From Candidatus Levybacteria bacterium RIFCSPHIGHO2_01_FULL_36_15b (GTDB taxonomy: Bacteria > Patescibacteria > Microgenomatia > Levybacterales > UBA12049): DNA of 64,000 nucleotides. Shown piece by piece: positions 6,831-15,918 of the stretch. A program made the translations under genes and the position numbers. Position 1 is the stretch's first letter; each line of letters starts with the position of its first letter. The DNA lies in the NCBI GenBank assembly GCA_001782045.1, contig MFNK01000003.1:1-64000 (forward strand), read 5' to 3'. The notes under the pieces are model-generated. The model was given only the letters and a program-made list of their open reading frames with translations. It searched no databases and had not been told where the DNA came from.

Positions 6831-7951
6831 AAATAGAACAGTTTAAAAAAAGACTTTTAGTTTTTGGAATAATAGCGCTTTTTCTTATCGCGCTTCCTGT
6901 GACAATTTATTTGGTAAGACAACAGCAGAATTTACAGCAAAGAGCAGAAGATGTAAAATCTGTTTCACTAAATCCTACTAATGTATCGGTGGAAAAAGAT
7001 GGTATAGCAGAATTTACTTTAAGCATAAAACCTCTTAACACAGCAGTAAGGCATTTTAAATTAGTTTTAAACTATCCAAATGATAAGCTTAGGGCTCAAG
7101 AAGATGATTTTCAAAAAGATCCTAATTTAAAGCTTGAAAAGAAAAACAAAAATATTGGAAACGGAAAAGTAGTTTTAGAGTATGGTTCTTCCAACTTGGG
7201 TGATTGGATTAAAAATGAAACGACAATTGGCACTTTAAAATTTAAAGCTATAGGCGATAAAAATAGCGTAGCGATAATAACTTTCGACACAACCCTTTCT
7301 GAGATTAAAGATGGCGAAGGAACGGTAATATCAGGATATGCTTTAAACGGAGGGCAAGTTAGTATAGGCGCGGAAGTTTGTCCAGCGGTGGGGGAGGCAG
7401 AGTGTAGCTGGGATTCGGTAACTGGTGCTACAACATATCACGTAAAAATAACAAAAGCGGGAGTTGCAGATCCAATTTTTGACGATTATGTTACAGGCAC
7501 TAAAAAGACATTCGCAGCAGATAGGGGAGCAACTTATACCTGCGAAGTTTTTGCGGAAAACAGTTGTGGCACAGGAGATAAAGATTCAAAAACGGTAAAT
7601 TGTTCCGCTCCATCTGCAACAGTTACCGCAACTCCTACTTTAACCTTAACACCTACAAAATCTCCTACACCTACAAAATCGCCGACTCCAACCCCTACAA
7701 CGCCAATTACCGCAACTCCAACGACACCTGTTTCAACGGCTAATCCAACTCCTACAACACCCGAAGGAGCTACAGCAACGCCAACTCCAATTGCGCAAAT
7801 AAGTTCTACTCCAACACCTGCAGAAATTGCTGTTATAACAAATACGCCAATTCCAACTCTTCCCGCAACAGGAGGAAGCTTAACCACACTTGGTGCAATT
7901 GTAGCCGGAGCATTAATAATATTCGGAGGCCTAATTCTTCTAATTCTTTAG
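6827..7951 (+). CDS. Cohesin-like surface protein with LPATG end
   Basis: Domain order: an N-terminal membrane helix (about 11-29), a cohesin-like beta domain (about 45-175), a second beta domain of fibronectin III type containing WDSVTGATTYHVKI (about 183-262), a TPTP linker (265-340), LPATGG at 345-350 and a C-terminal hydrophobic helix. The end resembles a sortase sorting signal but lacks the usual basic tail after the helix. The N-terminal helix and following RQQQNLQQRAE match the pattern in the first gene of the operon. It probably presents a binding module at the cell surface. Confidence 0.78.
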   Translation: MKIEQFKKRLLVFGIIALFLIALPVTIYLVRQQQNLQQRAEDVKSVSLNPTNVSVEKDGIAEFTLSIKPLNTAVRHFKLVLNYPNDKLRAQEDDFQKDPNLKLEKKNKNIGNGKVVLEYGSSNLGDWIKNETTIGTLKFKAIGDKNSVAIITFDTTLSEIKDGEGTVISGYALNGGQVSIGAEVCPAVGEAECSWDSVTGATTYHVKITKAGVADPIFDDYVTGTKKTFAADRGATYTCEVFAENSCGTGDKDSKTVNCSAPSATVTATPTLTLTPTKSPTPTKSPTPTPTTPITATPTTPVSTANPTPTTPEGATATPTPIAQISSTPTPAEIAVITNTPIPTLPATGGSLTTLGAIVAGALIIFGGLILLIL

Positions 7952-8006
7952 TAAGCCTCTTGTAACAATAATAAAATGGTTATATAATTCAAAATTGTGC
8001 TAATTT

Positions 8007-8753
8007 ATGGCAAAAATAACAAAAGGAGACGTATATAATTTCGTGAAAGAAAATTTAGTTCCGGTAAACAATAAAAGAGTTGAGTGTGCGGACGGGAGAT
8101 ATATGCCCGAACAGTCTCAGGGTGCGATAAGAGCATTCGGAGGAGATTTTGGTTTTGTTTTGGCATTCGCCGCGGCGTTAAGAGAAGAAGGAACGCATTT
8201 GTTGCCAAATCAAATAGTAGAAAGATATTATAATGCCATACAACAGATTAGAGGAGAAGATACAAGGCTTTATTATCATACAGATGAACACAATCACGCG
8301 GAAGGTAAAATAGGTTGTGGACATGCTGAAAAAGCTACCGATGCTGCAAATGACGGAATGTATGGGGTGCGAAGCCTAGAAGCACAAAATCTTTATCAAA
8401 CTTTCGCAAGACACCCAAGTTCTAGTATCACCATTCTAAATGGACATCATGAAGAAAAAGGAGTACTTCAAGTCGAGGGGAAATCGCATTCCTTAAATTC
8501 AAGAAAGCATAAGAATATGTTTTTTGTTGTCACCCCGGATATGATAGATCATTTAATAGACACGCTAGCTCCAATATTTTCTCAAGGGTTGGAAGTACCA
8601 CTTGATCCTCAAGACATAAAAGATAGCTATGAAATGCAGCAGGATGCGACAGCAAAACTTTTAGGAGCAGACAAATTACCCACATATAAAGTTGGTTTTA
8701 ATAACAATGGACATTTTGTAATGGAACAACTTCCAAAGAAAAAGGCCTCTTGA
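8007..8753 (+). CDS. Possible carbonic-anhydrase-like metalloprotein
   Basis: The family is not firmly recognised. The protein is soluble, 248 aa, with a strikingly placed set of potential metal ligands: ECADGR (C27, D29, R31), AFGGDFG (43-49), HTDEHNH (91-97) and GCGH (103-106). The Cys-x-Asp-x-Arg dyad followed by a His and a Gly-Cys-Gly motif recalls beta and cadmium-type (zeta) carbonic anhydrases, but the spacing is not a clean match. A TATAAT lies at 7983-7988. The dcd gene follows on the same strand. Confidence 0.7.
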   Translation: MAKITKGDVYNFVKENLVPVNNKRVECADGRYMPEQSQGAIRAFGGDFGFVLAFAAALREEGTHLLPNQIVERYYNAIQQIRGEDTRLYYHTDEHNHAEGKIGCGHAEKATDAANDGMYGVRSLEAQNLYQTFARHPSSSITILNGHHEEKGVLQVEGKSHSLNSRKHKNMFFVVTPDMIDHLIDTLAPIFSQGLEVPLDPQDIKDSYEMQQDATAKLLGADKLPTYKVGFNNNGHFVMEQLPKKKAS

Positions 8754-8785
8754 AAAATACTTTTTATCAATATAAACTAACCTGA

Positions 8786-9331
8786 ATGGTTTTATCGGAC
8801 AAAGATATTAAATTAGCTCTAAAAGTGGGCAAGATTAAAATTACCCCACAGCCAAATCTAAAAGAGCAATTAGGTTCATGCTCCATAGATTTACATTTAG
8901 GAGGAATTTTCAGAGTTTTAGAGCATAGCAAAAGTGCTTTTATTGATGCAGCGAGTATAAATTCAGTGCAAGAAATCACAAGGGAAATTAAATTAAAAAA
9001 TGGCGAAAAATTTATTATGCAGCCGGGAGATTTTGTTCTTGCAATTGTGGATGAAATCGTAAAAATACCCCATGATTTGATGGGAAGGCTAGAGGGAAAA
9101 TCTTCCCTAGGAAGACTAGGAATCGTAGTTCACTCCACTGCTTCTGTTTTTGACCCGGGGTGGGACGGAAAACCGGTTTTGGAGCTTGGAAATATGGGCA
9201 GAATGGCAGTTGCCCTAACTGTAGGGCAGCGCATTTGTGCTATGACCTTTGAACAATTGAGTTCTCCTGCAGAAGTGCCTTATACAAAAAAGAAAACAGC
9301 AAAATATAAATATCAAAAAAATCCCGTTTAA
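8786..9331 (+). CDS. dcd: dCTP deaminase
   Basis: Deaminates dCTP to dUTP (or dUMP in bifunctional forms), feeding thymidylate synthesis. The 181-aa sequence has the family hallmarks: an N-terminal LSDKDIKLAL, GSCSIDLHLG near residue 31, LEGKSSLGRLG near 105, and the catalytic segment HSTASVFDPGWDGKPVLELG, whose Glu is the deaminase base. The last 4 nt overlap the convergent acyltransferase gene. dut, tmk and a ThyX-like gene lie just beyond, making a pyrimidine deoxynucleotide cluster. Confidence 0.93.
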   Translation: MVLSDKDIKLALKVGKIKITPQPNLKEQLGSCSIDLHLGGIFRVLEHSKSAFIDAASINSVQEITREIKLKNGEKFIMQPGDFVLAIVDEIVKIPHDLMGRLEGKSSLGRLGIVVHSTASVFDPGWDGKPVLELGNMGRMAVALTVGQRICAMTFEQLSSPAEVPYTKKKTAKYKYQKNPV

Positions 9332-10227
9332 GCGTAAACGCCGCGTTCATTTTCAGGAATAAGCGATGCAATTTCTCTTCCAAGAAATTTGTTTATTCCC
9401 GTTTGATCCTTTCCTTTTAAAAGATCTTTTATATATTCGTCGTCCGATTTGATTGGATCACCTACAACAATTCTAGCGACGGTAGGGTAAGGGGATACAA
9501 GTGCGTCTAAAAGGGATAATGGTGAAACCCACTTGTTATCTGGGTTTAAAATTCTTCTTCCGCCAAATGTTGCAGCGGGAATAAAAATAACTTCTCTTTT
9601 TAGATTCCTTTTTAAGAAAAGATATGTTTTTTTAATTGAATTTTCTTCAAATTCGACCATGCCGTTAACCTGTCCCTTTTCATTTGTTTTTCCGCCAGTG
9701 GTTGTTCCTTCCGGGAAAAGAACCACGCCCTGATACCCTTCTTTTAAAAGATTTCTCATCCTAAGTTCTTCATCAGCATCTTTTTTCATAGCGTATACAT
9801 CCTCTCGCATATCTTTTTTTCTTACAATTGGAGCGGGAACCAGGGTGAATTTTCTCATAGTAGGTTTTATTTCCTGATACACACGCATAATAGGTCTATC
9901 CTGTTGTCCTTCCTCAAGGCTTTGCGCAAGGGGCATTAAAAATCCCTTAAATTCCGGATCCAATTCTCCTGTTTTTACGGTAAGGTCTAAGGCAAGCCTT
10001 GCGATTATAAATCCATCCGGATGAGACTCGTGTCTTGCTATAACTAGGGGAGCGTACCCTTCTTTTATTGCGGAGGTATAAAAATAGTTAAAGTTTTGGG
10101 ACATTTCTAATCTTGTACCCGTTATACCTTTTTCAACTGAAAGCCGAATAACAGGACCAGCTCTTTGTATCCATCTTTCTCTTCCAAAGTGAAACTGGTC
10201 AATATCGTTTAATTGCTCTTTTTCCAT
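9328..10227 (-). CDS. PlsC-like glycerolipid acyltransferase
   Basis: A probable acyl transfer enzyme of the lysophosphatidate acyltransferase superfamily acting at the membrane. The H-x4-D catalytic motif is HESHPD at residues 66-71, and the substrate-binding motif is FPEGTTTGG at about 175. No clear transmembrane segment is present, so peripheral membrane attachment is inferred. At 299 aa it is slightly longer than typical PlsC. It is the only minus-strand gene in an otherwise plus-strand cluster. The acceptor cannot be predicted. Confidence 0.8.
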   Translation of the reverse strand: MEKEQLNDIDQFHFGRERWIQRAGPVIRLSVEKGITGTRLEMSQNFNYFYTSAIKEGYAPLVIARHESHPDGFIIARLALDLTVKTGELDPEFKGFLMPLAQSLEEGQQDRPIMRVYQEIKPTMRKFTLVPAPIVRKKDMREDVYAMKKDADEELRMRNLLKEGYQGVVLFPEGTTTGGKTNEKGQVNGMVEFEENSIKKTYLFLKRNLKREVIFIPAATFGGRRILNPDNKWVSPLSLLDALVSPYPTVARIVVGDPIKSDDEYIKDLLKGKDQTGINKFLGREIASLIPENERGVYA

Positions 10228-10315
10228 AACAAGGCGCTATTTTAGCATAAATAGACTAATTTAGCCGATTTTGTGTGTTTGAAAACTTATTATAATGTGT
10301 TATATTTCAAAAGAT

Positions 10316-10993
10316 ATGGCAGGAAGAGCCGACAAGGGCAAATTTATTGTAATAGAAGGAAACGATGGATCGGGCAAAACCACCCAGCTCGAGCTTCTAA
10401 AAAGTTTTCTCACAAAAAAACAAACTCCGGTCCAAATTTTTGATTTTCCGCAATATCAGACTTTTCATGGAGAGTTTTTAGGGAGGCTATTAAATGGAGA
10501 ATTTGGAGACCTAGACCAAATTAACCCGTATTTGGTTACATTTCCCTATGCCCTAGATAGACTAGGAGCGACTCCTTACATAAAGGCAGCACTTGATTCG
10601 GGAAAAATAGTACTTTCAAACAGATATGTCACCTCTAACCTTGCTCATCAATCTGGAAGACTACCAAAAGAAAAAAGAAGGTCTTTTATAGACTGGAATA
10701 TTGAGCTTGAATACTACGTAAATGGTCTTCCAAGAGAAGATGCTGTCGTTTTTTTATACGTTCCGCATAAAAACGCAAGAAAGCTTTTAAAAAAAAGACA
10801 ACGAAGAGGGTTAGATATTGCAGAGAATGACCAAGAATATTTGAGTGGGGCAGAGGAGGGATATCTTTATTTAGCTGACAGGTTTGATCACTGGATAAAA
10901 ATAGATTGTGTCGATGAGAAGGGTAAAATATTGCCAAAGAACGAAATTCACAAAAGAATTGTTTTGGAATTATCCTCAAGACATCTAATATGA
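10316..10993 (+). CDS. tmk: Thymidylate kinase
   Basis: Phosphorylates dTMP to dTDP in the cytoplasm. Near the N-terminus is FIVIEGNDGSGKTTQ (Walker A). FPYALDR and LSNRYVTSNLAHQ follow, with the DR[YH]-like arginine segment, and a Lys/Arg-rich LID region is near 157-164. I chose ATG 10316 over the in-frame ATG 10295 because a TATAAT (10291-10296) overlaps the latter. The end overlaps dut by ATGA, so the two are translationally coupled. Confidence 0.93.
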   Translation: MAGRADKGKFIVIEGNDGSGKTTQLELLKSFLTKKQTPVQIFDFPQYQTFHGEFLGRLLNGEFGDLDQINPYLVTFPYALDRLGATPYIKAALDSGKIVLSNRYVTSNLAHQSGRLPKEKRRSFIDWNIELEYYVNGLPREDAVVFLYVPHKNARKLLKKRQRRGLDIAENDQEYLSGAEEGYLYLADRFDHWIKIDCVDEKGKILPKNEIHKRIVLELSSRHLI

Positions 10994-11418
10994 ATGTAAA
11001 AATAAAAAGAATAGATAAAAGCTTACCTTTGCCTATTTATCATACAAAAGGATCGGTTGGTTTCGACTTGGTTGCAAGAGAAAACACCGTAATTAAAAAG
11101 AATGAGATAAAACTTGTTCCTCTAAATGTAATAATTAAAACACCCAAAGGATATGGACTTTTTTTACTTTCACGAAGTTCTACTCCTATAAAAAAAGGCT
11201 TAATTGTTGCAAACGGTGTGGGATTAATTGATCAGGATTACTGCGGTGAAGATGACGAAATTAAAATTGAATTTTTAAATATTTCGGGCAAGAGCCAAAA
11301 AATAGAAAAAGGAGAAAGACTTGGACAGGCAGTTTTTGTAAAACTAGGAATTGCAAAGTTCAAAGAAGTCTCAAGGATGTCAACAAAAAGCAGGGGAGGG
11401 CACGGAAGTACAGGATGA
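10990..11418 (+). CDS. dut: dUTP diphosphatase (trimeric dUTPase)
   Basis: Hydrolyses dUTP to dUMP and pyrophosphate, keeping uracil out of DNA and supplying the thymidylate synthase substrate. All five dUTPase motifs are visible in order: GSVGFDLVA (1), LSRSSTP (2), GLIDQDYCGEDDEI (3), GERLGQAVF (4) and SRGGHGSTG at the C-terminus (5). The 142-aa length is normal. ATGA overlaps link it to tmk upstream and to a Nudix gene downstream. Confidence 0.95.
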   Translation: MNVKIKRIDKSLPLPIYHTKGSVGFDLVARENTVIKKNEIKLVPLNVIIKTPKGYGLFLLSRSSTPIKKGLIVANGVGLIDQDYCGEDDEIKIEFLNISGKSQKIEKGERLGQAVFVKLGIAKFKEVSRMSTKSRGGHGSTG

Positions 11419-11822
11419 AAGAAAAACTTTTTCACATTGGAATAAAAGCAGTAATTGTAAATGATGATAAGGCTCTGGTTTTAAGAGATACAAATAGATA
11501 TGAGGGATATGATGTCCCGGGAGGAAAAATCGATAAAGGAGAAACAATCGAGCAAGCTCTAAAGCGTGAATTGAAAGAAGAGTTGGGGCTTGATAATTTT
11601 AGAGTAGCTGGACTTTTGCATGCTCAACAAAGACAGGACTACGACCAAGATGGGGTTAAATTGATGCTTATTTTCTATAGAGTAGAGGCAGACGTAACGA
11701 ACATCCAATTAAGCGATGAGCATTCAAGTCATGAATGGGTAGGAAAAGAAAGTTTAAATAGTCCATTGTTTAGGAATGAAGGAGTAAAAACTGCAATATC
11801 AAAAGCGTTTGAAAATGATTGA
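11415..11822 (+). CDS. Nudix hydrolase
   Basis: Cleaves a nucleoside diphosphate linked to another moiety. The Nudix box G-x5-E-x7-REUxEExGU is complete: GKIDKGETIEQALKRELKEE and the following LG, at about residues 36-57. Total length of 135 aa fits MutT-type enzymes. Its place between dut and the ThyX-like gene, with overlaps on both sides, favours a deoxynucleotide pool-cleaning role, but the substrate cannot be read from the sequence. Confidence 0.88.
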   Translation: MKEKLFHIGIKAVIVNDDKALVLRDTNRYEGYDVPGGKIDKGETIEQALKRELKEELGLDNFRVAGLLHAQQRQDYDQDGVKLMLIFYRVEADVTNIQLSDEHSSHEWVGKESLNSPLFRNEGVKTAISKAFEND

Positions 11823-13605
11823 AAGAAATTATAATACAGAAGAGCTGCCACTCGATGCTAATTTAGAAAAATTTGCAATTCCTTATTCACCTGAAAAATT
11901 TACAAGAGAAGAAAAAAAATATTTAAAGCCTTTTTTCACAAATGTAGACAAACCTATTTATGCTTCACACAATCTTCCGGAAGAAGTAACTGGGGCTCTT
12001 TCATCTAGATACAGTAGGGCTACAAAATCCTTGAGAAGAATGTTTATTGACGAATATATAAAGGCAATAGTAGAACCTGAATCACAAAAGGATTGGGAAA
12101 AAATGAAATGGTCGCAGAAAAAAAGATCTTTAAGAACCCGCGATAATTTTAAAGAATGGATTGATCATATGAATCAAACAGGCGGAATAGACGATGTAGT
12201 AAATGTTCAGCGGGGAAGAGATTTTTTTGGAAAATGGCTTGCAGAATATGGTGATGATTCAATAGCTGAAATGGGAGGAGTACATCTTTTTATTGAAGGA
12301 GCATCAAATATTGCTGTAAATGAAATAGAGTCTAAAAGAATCGGACTTTCGCCGCTTGAGAAATCATCTCGCTATGTCCAGTTTTGGGAAAAAAGAAAAG
12401 ATGGACAGTTTCAATACGTTATTCCCGGGGAATTGAAAGGGACACCCGAAGAAGAGCTTTTCAAAGATGCAATGGACCGGCTTTTTGAAACATACAAGGG
12501 CATATCCGACGGTTACAAAGAATACATTAGAGAAACTTATCCTAAAGCAGAAGACGAGGAAGAAAGGCCTTATGATAGAGCTATTTCTGCCAAAAGATTT
12601 GATGATATAAGGGATTTGCTTCCTTTTTCAACACAAACCTCAGTTGCTTTGCATGGAAACGGAAGAGCTTTTGAGGACTTAATAAATCGCATGGCTGCGC
12701 ATCCGATAGGAGAAGTAAGATGGGTAGGGCAGCAAATGCACAGGGAGTTATCCAAAATTGTACCTTCTTTTGTAACCAGACCCGCGTCGGAAAGAGGCGC
12801 AGAAATGCAGCTTTATAGAACAAACATGGAAGTTCTAAGGGAAGAATTGGCAGGAAAACTTAAAGAAAAAAAGAAAAACAGAAATTCGCGATGGGTAAAA
12901 CTTGACAGATTTACGAAAGATCCAGAATTAGAGGTTTTATCTGCATTTTTATTTAAAGCATCAACAAGTCTTACTTTGGAAGAAATTAAAAAACAGGTAT
13001 CAAACTGGAATGAAAAAAAAATAAAGAAGGCGTTTGATGCAATTTTTGCCGAAAGAAATTTTGGAAAAGATGATCCACCTAGGCAGGAGGTAAGATTTAG
13101 AAAAGTGCCAAGAGCTTTTGAAAACGCAGAATTTGTATACGATGTTTGGGGAAGAGCAGGGGATTTTAGGGATTTACACAGGCACAGACAAATGACCCAG
13201 GAAAGGCAGAAATTTACTACTAAATGGGGATATGATCTGGAAGATGAAGTAATTAATTCTCCCTTTAAAGAGCAAATAACTTCTGCTTTAGAAAATGCTG
13301 CAGATGCGTTTAAAGCAATTTCTGAAAAAAATCCTTGGGTCGCGCAATATCTAATACCGTTTGCTTATCTTCAGCATTGGTATATTAATGCAACAGCTAG
13401 AGAAATTTATTGGATTTCCGAACTTCGAACTGGGCCACAGGGAAGGGAACATTACAGGCAGATATGTCAGGACATAGCGCGGCAGGCAATTGATGCTGCT
13501 CCCAATCTTTTTTCGGGAATCAAAATTGATTGGGATAGCCATCCAATATCAAGACGTGAGTCAGAGAAAAAAATTGAGAAAAAACTCAAGGAATTAAATT
13601 CCTAG
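11815..13605 (+). CDS. Double-length ThyX-like flavin thymidylate synthase
   Basis: ThyX makes dTMP from dUMP using methylene-tetrahydrofolate and FAD. Canonical ThyX is about 220-250 aa; this protein is about 596 aa and looks like two ThyX-related halves. The first half has YGDDSIAEMGG near residue 145 and IGLSPLEKSSRYVQF near 175-190, where the RHR motif is lost. The second half has DLHRHRQMTQERQKF near 455, keeping RHR but with Lys where the motif's Ser is expected. ATG 11815 is preferred to the upstream in-frame TTG; it overlaps the Nudix gene. glyA follows and would supply the folate. Confidence 0.78.
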   Translation: MIERNYNTEELPLDANLEKFAIPYSPEKFTREEKKYLKPFFTNVDKPIYASHNLPEEVTGALSSRYSRATKSLRRMFIDEYIKAIVEPESQKDWEKMKWSQKKRSLRTRDNFKEWIDHMNQTGGIDDVVNVQRGRDFFGKWLAEYGDDSIAEMGGVHLFIEGASNIAVNEIESKRIGLSPLEKSSRYVQFWEKRKDGQFQYVIPGELKGTPEEELFKDAMDRLFETYKGISDGYKEYIRETYPKAEDEEERPYDRAISAKRFDDIRDLLPFSTQTSVALHGNGRAFEDLINRMAAHPIGEVRWVGQQMHRELSKIVPSFVTRPASERGAEMQLYRTNMEVLREELAGKLKEKKKNRNSRWVKLDRFTKDPELEVLSAFLFKASTSLTLEEIKKQVSNWNEKKIKKAFDAIFAERNFGKDDPPRQEVRFRKVPRAFENAEFVYDVWGRAGDFRDLHRHRQMTQERQKFTTKWGYDLEDEVINSPFKEQITSALENAADAFKAISEKNPWVAQYLIPFAYLQHWYINATAREIYWISELRTGPQGREHYRQICQDIARQAIDAAPNLFSGIKIDWDSHPISRRESEKKIEKKLKELNS

Positions 13606-13606
13606 G

Positions 13607-13635
13607 TTGATAATATTTCCCTTTTCTGGTAGAAT
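13607..13635 (+). promoter_or_regulatory. Sigma70-type promoter for glyA
   Basis: TTGATA at 13607-13612, a 17-nt spacer and TAGAAT at 13630-13635. The ATG at 13649 follows after 13 nt, leaving a leader of only a few bases. Confidence 0.75.
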
Positions 13636-13648
13636 TTAAGCCTATATT

Positions 13649-14989
13649 ATGAAAAATTTAAAAAGGATAGATCCGCAAATTGCAAAATTAATAGCAGAAG
13701 AAGGAAAAAGACAGCAAGATGTTTTAGAAATGATCCCTTCGGAAAACTATACAAGCAAAGCTGTAATGGAGGCACTAGCAACAGTACTCACCAACAAATA
13801 TAGCGAAGGTTACCCCAAAAAACGATATTATCAGGGAAACAAAGTAGTAGACCAAATAGAGATAATCGCAGAAGAACGAGCACAAAAATTATTCGGGGTT
13901 CCATATGTAAACGTACAGCCGTATAGTGGTTCTCCTGCAAACTCTGCGGTGTTAATGGCACTTTTAGAACCTTTAAAAGATAAAATAATGGGATTGTCTT
14001 TGTCTTTTGGGGGACATTTAACTCACGGAAGTCCTGTTTCTTTTTCCGGAAAATACTTTAAAACAGTACCTTACCAGTTAAATAAAGAAGGACTTCTTGA
14101 TTATGAAGTTATTGGGCAGTTAGCAAAAAAAGAACAACCAAAGCTTATAATTTGTGGTTTTACCGCATATCCAAGAATAATTGATTTTAAAAAATTTGCA
14201 GAAATTGCAGACAAAATCGGTGTCCTTACTGGATCTCCGACATACTTGCTCGCAGATATTTCGCATATCACAGGCTTAATTGTTGCCGGCGTACATCCGT
14301 CTCCGGTTCCATATGTCGATATTATTATGACTACAACCCATAAAACACTTCGAGGTCCAAGAGGTGCGATGTTAATGGTAACGGAAAAGGGGTTAAAAAA
14401 AGATCCGGAGCTAGGTGAAAAATTGGATAAAGCAGTATTTCCCGGGCTTCAGGGAGGTCCACATGATAACCAAACCGCAGCTATTGCTGTAGCTTTACAA
14501 GAAGCCTCTAAAGCCTCGTTTAAGGCATATGGCGCCCGTATTGTGGCTAATGCAAGAAAACTGGCTTCAGAGCTTACAAATTACGGATTCAACTTAGTTT
14601 CAGGCGGAACAGACAACCACTTACTTCTTATTGATCTTTCAAACAAAAAAGTAAACGGTGCGGTTGCGGCCTTGGCTTTGGAAGTAGCAGGAATTGTGGT
14701 TAATAAAAATGCAGTTCCAAACGATTTCTTACCGCCATTTTATCCTTCGGGGATTAGGCTTGGTACTCCTGCGATTACAACAAGAGGAATGAAGGAAAAA
14801 GAAATGATAAAAATAGCAAGTTGGATAAACAAAGCTATTTCGGAAGTTCAAAACCAAAATTTTCCAAAAGATAAGGAAGAAAGAAAGTTGTTTTGGAAAA
14901 ATTTTAAAACAGAAGTTTATAAAAATAAAAAGCTTTTGACAATTGCTAAAGAGGTAAAGCAGTTGACTTCAAAATTCCCACTACCTTAA
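13649..14989 (+). CDS. glyA: Serine hydroxymethyltransferase
   Basis: A PLP enzyme that moves the serine hydroxymethyl group to tetrahydrofolate, giving glycine and methylene-tetrahydrofolate. Visible hallmarks are MIPSENYTSKAVMEA near the N-terminus, KYSEGYPKKRYYQGN near 50, and the PLP-lysine segment TTTHKTLRGPRGAML near 226-240. Length of 446 aa is standard. Its position behind the ThyX-like gene fits a one-carbon supply role. It has its own promoter. Confidence 0.96.
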   Translation: MKNLKRIDPQIAKLIAEEGKRQQDVLEMIPSENYTSKAVMEALATVLTNKYSEGYPKKRYYQGNKVVDQIEIIAEERAQKLFGVPYVNVQPYSGSPANSAVLMALLEPLKDKIMGLSLSFGGHLTHGSPVSFSGKYFKTVPYQLNKEGLLDYEVIGQLAKKEQPKLIICGFTAYPRIIDFKKFAEIADKIGVLTGSPTYLLADISHITGLIVAGVHPSPVPYVDIIMTTTHKTLRGPRGAMLMVTEKGLKKDPELGEKLDKAVFPGLQGGPHDNQTAAIAVALQEASKASFKAYGARIVANARKLASELTNYGFNLVSGGTDNHLLLIDLSNKKVNGAVAALALEVAGIVVNKNAVPNDFLPPFYPSGIRLGTPAITTRGMKEKEMIKIASWINKAISEVQNQNFPKDKEERKLFWKNFKTEVYKNKKLLTIAKEVKQLTSKFPLP

Positions 14990-15000
14990 AATAAAAAAAC

Positions 15001-15918
15001 ATGAACAAAATAGAGCATTTAAGATTAAACAGAAAAACAAATCCAAGGCTATATTACAGGAGATTAGCCTCTATTCCGGCTAGATTACAACTACAACGTG
15101 AAAAATATAATGATGCCGAAAATCAAATTATGGGTCACATGATGGGCGAACCATCTGAGGCGTTTTATCCCGAAGTCCCCGGCAATATAGTTCTTTTTGA
15201 TAGACATAAAATGAAACGTAGCGAAGCAAGAAAAAGACACGAGCAATTAGTTGACTTTGCAAGAAAAGAGCTAATTCGTCTTGCAAGAAAACAGGAAATG
15301 GAAAACGTGGAACGCATACATGTTGTTGCCGGAAGTACCTCAGAGGAAATATTCTCTTCTTACATAAAAACCAGGGCTTATCAGCAAACAGCACGAGAGA
15401 TTAAAAAAAGCGTTGCAACTGGAAAAGGGCGAGACGAAGTATCGCGAAGGGCTATTGGTAAAATGTTTGAAGATATCGTTTTTGGGCTTCTAGCATCTGC
15501 AAGTACCCAAGATAGTATTTTACTTTCACCTCAAAAATCTTATATTTTAGCCAAATCGTTTTATCCCAACGGAGAGGTTGTAGAAGGACAATTAGAACAA
15601 AATTATATAAAAGATAATGAAAGAGCTTACGTGCCTGATGGTTACTTTGTAAATACTAATACAGGACTTATTGAATTTGGATTGGAATATACACTTGATC
15701 CATTTAAGGACTCTATGCACTCGCAAGTTAGAAGGTTTAACGCAACAAAGAAACGGTTTTCAGAAATTTTTTCTCCGAATGCTGTATTAATTTTAGTTAC
15801 TCAAAAAAATGCTGAAACTGACCAATTTGACGACCGGCATGATGTAAAAGTACTAAAAACTCCATTTTCGGGAAGAGATTTAAGAGAAGCTTCTACAAAC
15901 TTTCTAAGACTTAAATGA
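15001..15918 (+). CDS. Hypothetical protein, possible nuclease-like fold
   Basis: No family recognised. The protein is 305 aa, soluble and rich in Arg/Lys in its N-terminal half. The C-terminal half contains YVPDGYFVNTNTGLIEFG and later NAVLILVTQK, an order (PD, then a Glu-bearing strand, then a hydrophobic strand) reminiscent of PD-(D/E)xK nucleases, but the E-x-K element is not clear. It overlaps the next gene by ATGA, so the two form a unit. It lies 11 nt after glyA and may be read from the glyA promoter. Confidence 0.75.
   Translation: MNKIEHLRLNRKTNPRLYYRRLASIPARLQLQREKYNDAENQIMGHMMGEPSEAFYPEVPGNIVLFDRHKMKRSEARKRHEQLVDFARKELIRLARKQEMENVERIHVVAGSTSEEIFSSYIKTRAYQQTAREIKKSVATGKGRDEVSRRAIGKMFEDIVFGLLASASTQDSILLSPQKSYILAKSFYPNGEVVEGQLEQNYIKDNERAYVPDGYFVNTNTGLIEFGLEYTLDPFKDSMHSQVRRFNATKKRFSEIFSPNAVLILVTQKNAETDQFDDRHDVKVLKTPFSGRDLREASTNFLRLK

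Noticed and set aside
7620..7860. Repetitive ACTCCAACA-type DNA that could look like a tandem array
   Set aside because: It encodes an irregular Thr/Pro linker; there are no constant repeats with unique spacers, so it is not CRISPR. No CRISPR array or cas gene was found in the window.
7863..7951. Bona fide sortase substrate
   Set aside because: LPATGG and a helix are present but the basic tail is absent and no sortase gene is in the window; kept only as a resemblance.
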